Shown in pieces: positions 21,241 through 32,330 of a stretch of 64,000 nt of DNA. Under the pieces are notes generated by a model. The model had not been told where the DNA came from and searched no databases. It saw only the letters and a list, made by a program, of their open reading frames with translations. The stretch's first letter is position 1; each line of letters opens with the position of its first letter. Source of the stretch: Simmondsia chinensis (lineage: Eukaryota; Streptophyta; Magnoliopsida; Caryophyllales; Simmondsiaceae); the NCBI GenBank assembly GCA_018398585.1, contig JAGTTD010000001.1, positions 29,705,438 through 29,769,437 on the forward strand, given 5' to 3'. Both the position numbers and the translations under genes were made by a program.

Positions 21241-24200
21241 CAAGAGGGTGCTGAGGATGATGAAATGGAGATATCTATACGAGCTCTAACTAGAAATGGT
21301 TCTCACAATACGATAAGGATCAAAGGAGAGTTTGGACACAAACATATGCTGATTTTGATAGACAATGGAAGCACGCATAGTTTTGTAGATCTGAAGGTAG
21401 TGAAGTTAGTGGGGCATGAGGTGATTAAGGCCGGTCCTTTAGCTATAACAGTTACTGATGGGAACTCAATGATCACACAGATGAAATGTAAAGGCTTCTT
21501 TTAGAGGATGCAAAGACACCAATTTGAGTATGATTTTAGAGTGCTTCAGCTTGGAGGATGTGATATGGTTCTAGGGGTGGATTGGATGAAAACCATTATG
21601 TTTCTTTTAAAAGAGAAGGCCAGAGTGTGCCATTGCAAGGAATTATGGAGCGTGGACAATTGCAAATGATGAAAGGAAAGAGCTTAGAGAAGGTGGTTAG
21701 AAATGGGAAATATCAGTGGATTGGGCATTTGTTTTCCATCACTGCTAGTCTAGAGATAGCTCAGGTGAATTCTAATCCTTCCATTGGAAGATTGTTACAA
21801 GAGTATGAAGATTTGTTTACTCAGCCATCAACATTGCCACCTAAGAAAGTCTTAGATCATGCTATCCCTCTCAAGATTAACTCCAATCCAGTTAATCTAC
21901 GGCCCTATAAGTATCCTCACTCTCAGAAAATTGAGATTGAAAGACAGGTTGAGGAGCTTTTGAAGACAAATTTCATAAGGCACAGTCATAGCCCCTTCGC
22001 TTCTCCGATGATCCTTGTTAAGAAGAAGGATGGATCTTCTCGAATGTGTGTGGATTAGGCATCTTAACTCTCTCACAATCAAGGACAAGTTTCCAATTCC
22101 TGTTATTAACATCTGTTAGATGAGCTTAATGGGTCTCAGTATTATTCCAAGTTGGATTTGAGGCAGGGATATCATCATATTAGAGTGTTGGACAAGGACA
22201 TTCACAAGACTGCCTTCATAACACATCATGGGCATTATGAATTTGTGGTTATGCCTTTTGGATTAACTAATGCTCTAGCTACTTTTCAGGCATTGATGAA
22301 TCAAGTGTTCAAGGCTTATTTGAGGAAGTTTGTGCTGGTATTCTTTGGCAACATACTGGTTTACAGCCCTTCACTGAAATAACATGTCAAGCATTTTAGA
22401 CAAGTATTTCTGACTATATGCAAGAACAAGTTGTATGCTAAGCCTTCTAAATGTTCATTTGCTCAAACTCAAGTGGAATACTTGGGACACGTAGTTTCAA
22501 GTGAGGGAGTGGCAATAGATCTAAGTAAGATACAAGCGATGAAGTAGTGGCTTGTTCCTCTAACTCTTAAGCAACTAAGAGGATTTCTTGGATTTATTGG
22601 ATATTACAGGAAGTTCATAACTGGATATGGAGTTTTGGCTAAGTCATTAACTAATCTTCTTAAAAAAGATGCATTCTTATGATCTGAAGATACTTAAGAG
22701 GCATTTGAGGGTCTCAAGCCAGCAATGTGTTCAGCTTCAGTCTTGATTATGCCAGATTTTGGGGAGCCCTTTGTGTTGGAGACTGATACCAGCAGTATGG
22801 GAGTAGGAGCAGTTCTATCACAAAAAGGAAGACCAGTGGCATTCCTTGGTCAGGCCCTTAGTCCCAAGATCTAGCTGCTCTGCATTTATGAAAAAGAATA
22901 TTTGGCTATACTTATGGCAGTGCAGAAGTGGAGACATTATCTTGAGGGTCATCATTTCATTATTAGAACTGATCATCAAAGCCACAAGTATCTGCTTGAG
23001 TAGAAAATCACCACTAGAGTGCAACGAAAAGGCCTTATGAAGATGTTGGGCTTGAGCTATTCAATTGAATATCCTAGTGGCAAAGAAAATTTACTTGCTA
23101 ATGCCCTCTCAAGAAGATTAGAGGGAAGTGAATCCGGCTCATGCTCAACCATTTCATGTGCTTTGCCTGATTGGATGGAAGAGGTGCACAAGTTTTATAA
23201 AGGAGATAAGTTTGCTACTGATTGTATCACAGCCTGCATTGTGAACAGTTCTTCCACATCAGAAATAGAAGTCACTGTTGTTAAAGGAATTGTGCGAGTT
23301 AAAGGAAAAGTGTATCGAGTTAAAGGAAAAGTGTATGTAGGAGCATCTACTGAATTGAGAAGACAAATAATTCAAGCCTTCTCCTCATCTGCTTGGGGTG
23401 AATATTCAAGAATAGATGGCACTTACAAGAGGCTTAAACAATACTTCTGTTGAACTGGAGCTAAGAAGGGTGTTGAAGAGTTTGTTCAAGGGTGTGATGC
23501 TTTCTAGAGGACCAAGTCATATCATGTTCAATATCCAGGGTTATTGCAACCTTTGCCAATTCCTGACAAAGCTTGGCAACATATTAGCATGGATTTTGTT
23601 GAAGGATTACCTAAAGCTGATGGCATGGAAGTGATATGGATCATAGTGGATTGATTCACAAAATTTAGCCACTTCATTGCTTTGAAGGGGGTTCCTTAAA
23701 AACATCTATAAGCTGCATGGTTTACCTCAATTCATTGTTTTAAACCAGGATAGGATGTTTGCCAATCAGTTCTGCCGAGAATTATTCTTGTTGTTGGGTT
23801 CTACACTCGCTCTCAGCTCATCATATCACCCTCAGACAGATGGACAGATTGAGAGGGTAAATTAGTGTGTTGAGCAGTATTTGAGGAGCGCGTCATTCAC
23901 CTATCCTAAGCACTGGTCTCGGTGGTTGTCCTTGGCAGAGTTCTAGTATAATTCTCATTTTCATTCTGCTATAGGGACTACTCCTTTTAAGGCTTTATAT
24001 GGGTACGATCCTCCTTCACCAATGGTGATTCAGGGTGTAACTTCTCATGTTGCTGAGGTCAATGATCTGCTGTCACAAAGAAGGTAATTAGTTCAGCAAT
24101 TAAAGAACAATTTGCAATTAGCTTAGTTAAGAATGAAGTATTTTGCTAATAGGAAGCATACTGACAAGTCTTTTGCAGTAGGGGATTTAGTGTACCTTAA

Positions 24201-24610
24201 GCTTCAACCTTACCGACAGTCCACAATAGCCGTGCACAAGAATGTCAAGTTCTGTGCTCGTTACTTTGGGCCTAATAAGGTGTTAGAAAAGTTGGGAAGT
24301 GTGGCTTATAGGTTGGAGCTTGCTCCTGATCTTTTGTTCACCCATGTTTCATGTTTCTCTTTTAGAAAGGCACGGAGCAGAGGGAAAAGATTGTTCAACT
24401 AAGCCTCCGGAGGCAACAAGCATTGGAGTCTTGGTGCAAGCTCTTATAGCAGTGCTTAGGTCACGTTTGGTGCATCAGAATGGCAAATCAGTGGAAGAGG
24501 TCTTGATACAATGGGCCAATTTGGATCCAACAGATGCAAGCTGGGAAGATTTGAAGTTCATTCGAAGCCAATTCCCTTCTTTCACATTCTTGGGGCAAGA
24601 ATGTTCTTAA
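21241..24610 (+). pseudogene. pol of element A: protease, RT, RNase H, integrase, chromodomain-like end
   Basis: Protease: ILIDNGSTHSFVD (21352-21390), the usual DSG changed to DNG. RT: SPFASPMILVKKKDG (about 21990-22030), [22 protein letters not shown] and [11 protein letters not shown] (about 22335-22365). The last should read FFDDIL, so both catalytic aspartates are lost. RNase [13 protein letters not shown] (about 22965-23000) and YPSGKENLLANALSRR. Integrase: [13 protein letters not shown] (23590-23630), a small deletion near 23690, then HPQTDGQIERVN (23830-23870). C-terminus: VLIQWANLDPTDASWED (24500-24550), chromodomain-like, then the polypurine tract. Many stops and frameshifts. Confidence 0.82.
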
Positions 24611-24621
24611 GGAGGGGGTAT

Positions 24622-24981
24622 TCTCATGACTGTGAAGTATTTTCTTCATCTTTAGCTGTTGTTGCTGTGTTTTTACAATTGTTCATTCAAATGTAATTTT
24701 GGCTGGAAATTGGTTTTGTTGGTCAGCGGGTAATGCTTGTTTTGGCGGGAAATCTAGTTAAGTCGGTTTAAGCTTTTGTCTTGATGCAATGTCTTAGCCG
24801 CCATTAATCTTGTGTATAAATAAGCAAAATATCTTGTAATCTTAATTCAGTGAATAGAAAATTGATCTCTTTCCTCTCTCAACCCTAATTTCTCCATAAT
24901 TCTCATCTCTTTCGCTTCTCTACTCATCTCATACTCCCTTATCTCAAGTTTATGATTCAAGTTTGATCTTGAATCATGACA
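24622..24981 (+). repeat. 3' LTR of element A
   Basis: 360 bp, partner of 7713-8068, ends TTGAATCATGACA. TATA-like GTGTATAAATAAGC near 24812-24825. Confidence 0.85.
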
Positions 24982-25279
24982 TATAATCAAACATGCTTAT
25001 CCTAAAATCATACTCATCCACCTACCCCTTCTTCTATAAAAAGGGGAAGGAAAAGAAAGGAAAGAAGAGGGCAAGGAAGACTCCACATCTCTCATTTTTA
25101 CTTCATTCTTCCGTAATCACCTCTCCAGAGTAATAATTGTTCAAACCTTCTACTCATCTTAAGGAAATATAAAATCGTGTGTGTAGCTAAAGCTTGAGTT
25201 TAGCTCATCCTTATGAACCCTACCTCGAATCTAACTCAAATATAATGAATAAGCACACCGATCAAATTCATCACAAACA
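24982..25279 (+). repeat. 5' LTR of element D, second half
   Basis: Continues the LTR begun at 7355-7712, interrupted by A. Its last 150 bp recur at 31119-31271, and the whole aligns in inverse with 5774-5985. TATA-like CTATAAAAAGGGG near 25032-25044. Confidence 0.65.
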
Positions 25280-25477
25280 TTTTGATGCCGTCTGTGGGAA
25301 GGATCATAAGCTCACGCCTGGCTAGGTGTTTCTTGTAAGATTCAAACATTTTTAATGTCAGTTGAGGTAATTGTTAGCATTTTTTTGGTCTGTATTGCAT
25401 TTTTTCTAATAGGAACAAGCCTACTCAGGTAAAGTTAATCAAAGAAGCTCCCTAGTATGCTTGAACATGCAAAAGGT

Positions 25478-25622
25478 TTTCCTTAAGTAAGCCATTTGTT
25501 TTACCCCCTTTGAACACTTTTAATCATATCTTTGGCATATACAAAAATATTTTCTTAAGTAAGCCTAGCATTTTACCTCCTTTGAGTACTTTTAAGTATA
25601 TCTTTGGAATATACAAATAAAT
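25478..25622 (+). repeat. Two-copy tandem repeat, about 71 bp
   Basis: Two adjacent diverged copies of a unit containing CTTAAGTAAGCC, TTTTACCYCCTTTGA and ATATCTTTGG, in the leader of element D. Confidence 0.6.
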
Positions 25623-25644
25623 TTATTTGAATAAATTGAGTATT

Positions 25645-26520
25645 ATTATATATTTTTCACCAATTTTTCATATTTTCTTTGATGAAAAAAAATTAAAAAC
25701 TCATTATAGTTACATAAAACTCTTCAAGAGCTTCATTTTGATATATAATTCAATCTATAACTCTTTACGGATTAAAAGTTATGCCCGTTTTAAGTTGCAG
25801 GGTAAGTTATATAACCACTTCGCTCGGAATTCACCCACTTCAACTTTTCACCTCTTTTTCATATTTTGTTTGATCAAAAACATAAAAAATCATCATAGTT
25901 ACATAGAACCCTTCAAGAGGTTCCTTTTGATATGCAACTCAATATGTAAATCTTTACAGATTAAAAATTATGCTTATTTTAAGTGACAATGTAAGTTATA
26001 TAACCACTTCGCTCGGAATTGCCCACTTCATCTTTTCACCTATTTTTCATATTTTATTTGATCAAAAACTTAAAAAATCATCATGGTTATATAGAAATCT
26101 TCAAGAAATTCGACTCTTCAGGGATTTAAAGTTATGCCTGTTTTAAGTTACAAGGTAAGTTATATAATCACTTCGCTCTGAATTCGTCTACTTCATCTTT
26201 TCACCTCTTTTTCGTACTTTATTTGATCAAAAACTTAAAAAATCATCATAGTTGAATAGAACGCTTCAATGGCTTCTCTTTGATAGGTAATTCAATCCGT
26301 AACTTTTTGCGGATTAAAAGTTATGCCCGTTTTAAGTCACAGTGTCAAATTATATAACCACTTCTTTACCTCTTTTATGTGTCCTCTTTGATCAAAATCT
26401 CATAAAATCATCATAGTTATGTAGAGATCTTCAAGTGATTCGTTTTGATATATGATTCGTCCTATAATCCCATACTGACAAAAAGTTATGTACGTTTAAA
26501 TTTTACATGATACTTTACAA
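25645..26520 (+). repeat. Tandem array of about five 150-190-bp units
   Basis: Each unit has TTTTCACCTCTTTTTCATA, TTTGATCAAAAACTTAAAA, ATCATCATAGTTA, a TTCAAG block, GATTAAAAGTTATGCCCG and ATATAACCACTTCGCTC. Units start near 25645, 25848, 26032, 26195 and 26365; the last is shortened. It lies inside element D. Confidence 0.75.
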
Positions 26521-26614
26521 AAGTTAAATATTTCACACACCTCAGCCACCACTTGCCCACTACCACTGCCAGCTGACCACTAGACCACCAATAATGCCGC
26601 CACCTTCTTACCCG

Positions 26615-26835
26615 GCATCATCCTGAACCCGAGGTCAGCCCAAACATGGCGTCATCTAGAACCTAGTGTCAGCTCGAACATGGTGCCATCCCGAACCCGA
26701 TGTTATCCCAAACATGGCATCATCCCGACCCGGCATCATCCCAAACATGGCGTCATCCCTAACCCGATGTTATTCCACCACCCAACGTCACCCACGACGC
26801 TTCACTTGCCATCATGAGACCCGATGTCATCCAAC
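26615..26835 (+). repeat. Short GC-richer repeats, about 40 bp
   Basis: About five loose copies of AACATGGCGTCATCCCGAAC and CCCGATGTTATCC-like phrases. An 87-codon frame over it is low-complexity (His/Pro/Thr) and not taken as a gene. Confidence 0.55.
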
Positions 26836-27116
26836 AACGAAAACCACAACGACTCTTCGTATTCCAACCACCACATGCAACCGCAGCTCGACATTCCGAC
26901 CACCACCACCCACAACAACCATCGTATGATTTCGGACACCCACAACCATCAGTGTTGCTTATACTTCCCAAGTAACCATCACCTTAACTCTTCAAATTCC
27001 AAGCTTTGCCCCACGACCTCGCACACCACGGCCCCTGTTTCGCACGTCAGCAACTACCATCGCTCCTCACCACCGGACTCCACCATCCTCCAGAGCTAGG
27101 TTGTCTCTCCTTTTCA

Positions 27117-27455
27117 AATCCTAGTTGGGTTAATCTTCATTACAATCTTAAATTTAATTCAACCCTAAGTGGATCAGTTTTTGTCACAATCTTAGTTTAG
27201 TTCAACCCTAATGGAACCCATTTTTTGACAATCTTTGTTCAATTCAACCATAAATGGATCACTTTTTTTTGTTACAATCCTTATTCAAATCAACCATAAG
27301 TGCGTTAATTTTCGTTACAATCTTCGTGTAATCTAATCTTGATTTGTGAAAATTCTCATTCAACTTAAATTCTAATTGGATCAATTTTCGTCATAATCCT
27401 ACTTCAAGACAACTCTAGTTAAGCCCATTGTTTTATAATTCTTATTCAACTTTTA
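27117..27455 (+). repeat. Degenerate tandem repeat, about 43-47 bp
   Basis: Roughly seven units of the form TGGATCAATTTTTGTTACAA, TCTTARTTCAA, TTCAACCCTAA. It lies inside element D. Confidence 0.55.
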
Positions 27456-27946
27456 TTAATTCTTGTCGCATCATGAGCTTATTTGAATCCCAATTGAATA
27501 AAAAATTATAGGAATTTCAATCTATTCGAGTCCAGATTAAGTCAATCTCTACCCAATCAATATCTGAAAGAATTAGTCTTCGTAGCAATTCTGCTCTGAC
27601 GGATTGTTAGCTGAATCAACCTTTGCTATGATTTCTAGTTTAGAGAAACTATATTTCAACACACTTTTGCTACGATTTCTAGTTCAAATAAACCATATTT
27701 CACTCGATTCTTACCCATAAATCATCAAGTTATAGATCCTTACCCATAAATCATCAAGTTAACAATTAGACGCAACAATTTTAAATGAAGGATACTAAAG
27801 TAACGAAGTCATGACCCTACCTTTAATGATTCTAGAATATAAAACGCACATAATCAAACACCAAGACACAAGTGCAAATCAAAAAGCGCATATAAGCGTT
27901 GGGTTCTAAAGCAGTAACAACGTCTATAACAAGACAGTAGACAGTT
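27456..27946. other. Element D interior, no gene
   Basis: AT-rich with a few weak direct repeats (for example CCCATAAATCATCAAGTTA twice near 27714-27765). No coding feature seen. Confidence 0.4.
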
Positions 27947-28304
27947 TGTTATGATTTCCATTGCAGGGGCATATGAATTAGAGTATGGATGTAATAAGTG
28001 GTTTTGGCCTTTTGTTAAGTCATGTAATAAGTTATGTCTAGTAGTTAATACTTAGCTAGAGTTGGCTGTGTCGGTTAGGCATTAGTCCTCCTTACATTGT
28101 AACTAGTGAAGTATAAAAGGAATGCTAGTGTGTAATGGAAGGGCATTCAATCAAATATACAAACAATATCTCTTTGAGATATTTCTCTCTTTCTCATCTT
28201 ACTTTCTCTATTACCTCATCTCCCTTCACTTCTCTTCTCATCTAAACTCTCTGGATTCTATCCTTCCCTAGGTTATGATTTGAGATTATATCTCGATCAT
28301 AACA
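27947..28304 (+). mobile_element. Solo LTR of family B
   Basis: 358 bp, TGTTATGATT...GATCATAACA, matching the LTRs of element B in inverse orientation. It is flanked by perfect CAGTT duplications (27942-27946 and 28305-28309) with no internal sequence, as expected from LTR-LTR recombination. Confidence 0.9.
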
Positions 28305-28733
28305 CAGTTGAATTACATGATTAATTCCAAGGACTTTGTAGACCTCGTAACTCCCTTGAAACTCACAAAGCATGTCTATTATCTCTTTCCATCCATGGCT
28401 AATCCAATTACTCCACGAAATTCTCATTTGCTTATTCTATACATCTACACAGAAATCTCGAAGCAAACCATTCATAAAACGGGAACACAAGGCATTGTCA
28501 TTGTCTGTAAAAATTAAGATACCTGCTATGTGCCAACATGCCCATTATTCTCCTACGAAGCGCTAACAAGTGTTATTTAATAAAAAAGACGAACTCTCAC
28601 CATACTAGCCCTACTTGATAATTGTGCGATACCACCATCTATCGAAATCGGGAGTGGCTATATGCTAAGTACTTATGGGGGATGTATAGTTAGCAACAAG
28701 TTTAAAATAAAAACCATTTCATAAATGGAAAAA
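28305..28733. other. Element D interior, no gene
   Basis: No coding or repeat feature recognised. Confidence 0.4.
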
Positions 28734-28748
28734 GCTAAGATACTTTAC

Positions 28749-28983
28749 TTTTTTTTTTGGTAAGTCAGTGTGAAAATATCATTTATGAAAGAATATATGT
28801 ACAAGTCTACGGGGGGTATACCCCAAGCCAAGGCCCAAGGACTTCATCAAAGAATCAATCCGAAGAGAGAAACTAAAACAACGAAACCAAAAGCCAACAA
28901 GGCCAAACAAAAAGAACAAAGCCAAAAAGCAAAAACAAAGCTAGCGCTCAATCCCCCACTCCTGCAAGAGCTGTGAGTGATGA
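28749..28983 (-). mobile_element. L1 LINE 3'-end fragment with target duplication
   Basis: A poly(T) run, then GGTAAGTCAGTGTGAA and GGTATACCCCAAGCC, the inverse of the LINE 3' UTR at 9990-10080. It is flanked by GCTAAGATACTTTAC (28734-28748) and GCTAAGAGACTTTAC (28984-28998), a 15-bp duplication with one change. Only about 0.23 kb was copied. Confidence 0.85.
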
Positions 28984-28986
28984 GCT

Positions 28987-29483
28987 AAGAGACTTTACCT
29001 TAGTTCATGATTCCTTTTCAATAGTGGTGCAAATCAGCTGGGAGACTTCGTCCTTATTCACAGTCCGAACTTCATTTCAATGGTGATATGAATCATTTTA
29101 GGGCTGGGGGACTTCGTCCCTATTCACAGCCGAAACCTCATTTCAATGGTAATTCAAATCATTTTAGGGCTGGGAGACTTCGTCCCTATTCACAGCCCGA
29201 ACTTTATTTCAATGGTAATATGAATTATTTTAAGGCTGGTTGACTTTGTCCCTAGTCACAACCCGAACCTCATTTCAATGGTAATGTAAATCATTTTAGG
29301 GCTGGGGGACTTCGTCCCTATTCATAACCCGAACCTCATTTTAATGGTAATGTGAATCATTTTAGGGCTGGGGGACTTCATCCCTATTCTAGCCTGAACC
29401 TCATTTCAATGGTAATGTGAATCATTTTAGGGCTGGGGGACTTCGTCCCTATTCACAGCCCAAACTTCATTTCAATAGTGATA
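28987..29483 (+). repeat. Tandem array of about eight 65-66-bp units
   Basis: The unit contains CATTTTAGGGCTGGGGGA, then CTTCGTCCCTATTCACAG, CCCGAACCTCATTTCAATGG and a variable TAATGTGAAT. Most units carry a small hairpin, GGGAC-TTC-GTCCC. The left-most unit is partial and was interrupted by the LINE fragment. It lies inside element D. Confidence 0.85.
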
Positions 29484-30266
29484 ACTCAATAGTAAAAACT
29501 CCTTCAGAGCGTGGCAATCTGGAAAACTGACTAGCAGCGGGATTAACTAATTCAATACCCGCAATAACCCATTTTGAGATAGTCTTCAACTTTCTCACAA
29601 ATGGTTTGGAACTCCTTTCATATCATGCTGAATCTAGCAATGATTGCTATCATCAAGGAGATGTATAAAAAAGGATCACTGACTCCTCAAATCTAATTTG
29701 CCACCTTAAGACTAGAATAACAAGATTGATATATATTGAAAAAGTTTATGCCATGTCTATTGCATCCCTAGACGCTTTTTGTTATCAATCTATACATTAT
29801 GAACACGTCTTGTTGCACTACTAATATGCGGCGTTAGTATAAGTGTCGTGGTAATACACTATCGAAGGCTCATCATTATTACGTCACACCTTACACGTAG
29901 GTGCTTGTCATCCTATCATTAGCAAGGGTTCATATAGTTTACTTACAACCACTCAACATGAGTCATATCAAACTCATCGGTTCATAAAATAAACATCAAG
30001 GACAAAAGAATATTGGCTGTGGATATCCTTTAAGGATGGTGCATCACAAATTTGATTTATCTTCTTTTTATCTGCCATGCAATTTACAACCTTCAAAGTA
30101 TGTTATTTACAGCAACGTGTCTTTACTTTGACATATGTCCTAGATATACTCATCATCAAACAGGTATGTTAACCCATTTGGTTTAGTTTATTATCTGGTT
30201 ATGCTTGCTACCTTTACTTTATTTAGGTATTTTATACATGACACTTAATGTTTACCCAAGTGCGTA
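29484..30266. other. Element D interior, no gene
   Basis: No coding feature or clear repeat seen. Confidence 0.4.
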
Positions 30267-30690
30267 CTTGTCACCATGGTTCGCCCTGGTGCAATTACTT
30301 GCAACAGGTGCAATACCTACCACCACGGTCCGCCCTGGTGCGATCATTCGCAATGGATGCTGTACCTACCACCATAGTCCGCCCTGGTGCAATTACCCGC
30401 GATGTGTGCAATACTCAACACCATGGTCCACCCTGGCGCAATCACTTGAGATGGGTGCAATACTCAACATCATGGTCTGCCCTGGTGCAATCACCAGTAA
30501 TGGGTACAACACTCAACAACATAGTCCACCCTGGTGCAATCACCCACAATGGGTACATTACTCATCACCATGGTCCACCCTAGTGCAATCACCCATAATA
30601 GGTGCATTACTCATCACCGTGGTCTACCCTGGTGCAATCACCTACAATAGGTGCAGTATTCATCACTATGGTTCTATTCCGGTGATTCAC
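30267..30690 (+). repeat. Tandem array of about eight 49-bp units
   Basis: Unit of the form TCAACACCATGGTCCACCC, TGGTGCAATCACC, NNCAATGGGTGCAATAC. The period (49) is not a multiple of three, yet two overlapping plus frames stay open for 111 and 163 codons, a consequence of the low stop content of the unit. It is not treated as a gene. Confidence 0.8.
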
Positions 30691-31118
30691 ATATGACACT
30701 TTTCGATTGTCCAGGTGCAACACACACATTGTCATGATCTTATCCAAATTATCTACTTACGTTTTCGCTTAATGCGTACGACTTACAAGTTTAAAGGATA
30801 TAACGTTCGCTACATTATAATTTTTATCTAACTGACAGTGGCATCATCAAGACTTAAATTCCTTTAACACACCCACATCAACTGAAAGTTTCATACGAAC
30901 TACTCTTTTAAATTATATGAAGAATAGCTTATTGAAATTCATATTGGGCTAAATGCTCTGCTATGATTAATAGCAAATTAAACGCTTCGTTGAGATTCAT
31001 ATTGAGCTACATGCTTTGGCATGATTAATGACAAGTTAAAAGCTCTATTGAAATTAATGTTACGTTAAATATTCTCTTAAGACTCATCACAAGTCAAGCA
31101 CCAAGTTAAGACCCATAA
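30691..31118. other. Element D interior, no gene
   Basis: Weak direct repeats around ATTCATATTGRGCTA (near 30940 and 31000). The first part of a 3' LTR expected here is not present. Confidence 0.4.
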
Positions 31119-31271
31119 CGCGTCAATAATCGTTCAAACCTTCTATCATCTTAAGGAAATATCAAGTTGTATGTGTAGCTAAAACTTGAGTTCAGCTTAT
31201 TCTTGCAAACCCCACTTCAAATCTAACTCAAATATAATGAATAAGCACACGGACCAAATTTATTATAAATA
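31119..31271 (+). repeat. 3' LTR remnant of element D
   Basis: Matches 25131-25279 (AATAATYGTTCAAACCTTCT, ATCTTAAGGAAATAT, AATAAGCACACSG). Only the terminal part of the LTR is present. Confidence 0.65.
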
Positions 31272-31576
31272 ACTACCTCAATATTCCAACATGTGTTTGT
31301 ATATAAACTCTAATAATACCCATTGGTCTGTCCAAAGCAACAATTCTAGTGCCGAGCTGGCGAACCCCACGAAAAGAGTGAAGAGTCAAATGTTTACGTT
31401 GTAAAGTCACGAGCCTATTCACCACCAGACAATTCGGTGTACATGGCCCCGCTTTCAAACACTTTTTGCTGGAACTCCTCAGGGGCAATACCGTCAATTA
31501 TCACAACAGTATAGGGAGCTTCCTGTAAATTCCAATGTAACTCGAACCCACTCTAAGTCTTCAAGTCCAAGCCGGG

Positions 31577-31588
<12 letters not shown>
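31272..31588. other. Unidentified segment with coding-like minus frame
   Basis: On the minus strand about 31535-31420 reads without stops as EAPYTVVIIDGIAPEEF... and then frames shift. It could be an exon relic or part of an unrecognised repeat; no family identified. Confidence 0.25.
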
Positions 31589-31619
<31 letters not shown>

Positions 31620-31640
31620 GGGGGGGGGGGGGGGGGGGGG
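31589..31640 (+). repeat. Very long poly(G) tract (G30 T G21)
   Basis: Thirty G, one T and twenty-one G, preceded by GCCC. Strong G-quadruplex potential. It lies just before the possible 5'UTR exon. Confidence 0.9.
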
Positions 31641-31909
31641 TGAGCCTGCGAATTAAAAACAGGGGCGTCGGTCGCATGTGCCGCCCCTCCGTCTCGCACG
31701 TGTGAATCCGCTTAAGTCTCATTGGCTTAACTCTGAGCAAGGCATCTATTCCCTCAAATCATTACTCGACAGTGCATCCCCTCTCCAGAATCGAAATCTC
31801 GCTCTCTCTTCAAATTGCAAGTTCTGTACTCGAAGTGGTACATCAAGCTGCAGTTTCTTAGTTGAGATGCATTTTCAGTGAAGCTGCATATCAGATCGGA
31901 ATTTGCGGT
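31641..31909 (+). other. Possible 5' UTR exon of the FEI-like gene
   Basis: Pyrimidine-rich, moderately GC leader-like sequence (CTCTCCAGAATC, CTCGCTCTCTCTTC), unlike the surrounding AT-rich DNA. It ends at a canonical donor, GCG|GTGAGTATTC (31909/31910), followed by T-rich intron-like DNA. The next plus-strand coding exon is exon 1 of the receptor kinase at 40131. Assigning this exon to that gene is inference; no transcript evidence is available here and the acceptor is not identified. Confidence 0.35.
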
Positions 31910-32124
31910 GAGTATTCTTCTTCCATTTTGTTTAATCTGTTTGGTTGATGTAAACCCGGCTTCGTTGGCATTTTTCTTTCAATCGAAGAGTTTGGCTCCA
32001 TTTATTGTTTATCGATTCAATTTTAGGGCTGACATTGGTGGTGTCGTGTTGGTTGAGAGCTGAATTACTGTGTACTTTGAGTCTAGTGCTGAAATTTTGT
32101 AGGATTACCAACTGAAACTTTACT

Positions 32125-32330
32125 GTGTTCTTTAGGCTTGGTCACCAAAAATGGGCAAGTTGGTTACTTAAGTTAAATTTTGGAAGATTAAGTCATCTAA
32201 CCGCTAATAAAAAACATTTTTGGTTACCCAAATTGGGCACCCAAGTGAGTGAAAATAGACATGTTAGTCATCCAAGTAAAAGTTCTGGAAAGTTTTGTCA
32301 CCCACCTCCTATACTTTAGGCTGTAATTTT
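32125..32330. repeat. Short copy of fold-back repeat family
   Basis: Contains GGTCACCAAAAATGGGCAAG, AAATTTTGGAAGATTAAGTCA and CTAATAAAAAACATTTTTGG. It resembles the arms of the inverted repeat at 45145-46790. Confidence 0.5.

Larger units (their letters stand above)
7713..24981 (+). mobile_element. Ty3/Gypsy chromovirus-like element A, split by nested insertions
   Basis: The 5' LTR is 7713-8068 and the 3' LTR 24622-24981. They match along their length (both contain CTTCATCTTTAGC and a TATA box in GTGTATARATAAGC). The PBS TGGTATTAGAGC follows the 5' LTR at 8071, and the purine tract AAGGAGGGGGTAT precedes the 3' LTR. Flanks TAGAA (7708-7712) and TATAA (24982-24986) differ at one base. Interrupting insertions are the LINE (8087-10093), TRIM (10111-11174) and element B (11794-20685). 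Taken without them, A is about 5.3 kb with gag, protease, RT, RNase H, integrase and a chromodomain-like C-terminus, all with stops or frameshifts. A inserted into the 5' LTR of D. Confidence 0.85.
7355..31271 (+). mobile_element. LTR retroelement D, non-autonomous and tandem-repeat-rich, hosting the nest
   Basis: The 5' LTR runs 7355-7712 and resumes at 24982-25279 after the inserted element A. It is followed by a primer-site-like GATGCCGTCTGTGGGAA (about 25284-25300), a form common after plant Ty3/Gypsy 5' LTRs. The last about 153 bp of the LTR recur at 31119-31271, but the first part is missing there, so the 3' LTR is deleted or recombined. Flanks GCTAC (7350-7354) and ACTAC (31272-31276) could be a decayed 5-bp target duplication. 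No gag or pol domain is visible. The internal region is mostly six tandem-repeat arrays, a solo LTR and a LINE fragment. Without nested insertions it would be about 6 kb. Confidence 0.55.

Noticed and set aside
26666..27099. Overlapping plus-strand frames rich in His, Thr and Pro
   Set aside because: Low-complexity translation of GC-richer short tandem repeats inside element D; no domain, no splice or start context.
30205..30696. 163-codon frame
   Set aside because: Explained by the 49-bp tandem repeat; the period is not a multiple of three and no known domain appears.
31273..31497. Minus frame possibly from a host exon
   Set aside because: A stop-free stretch with plausible protein texture, but no family recognised and frames shift; kept only as an unidentified segment.
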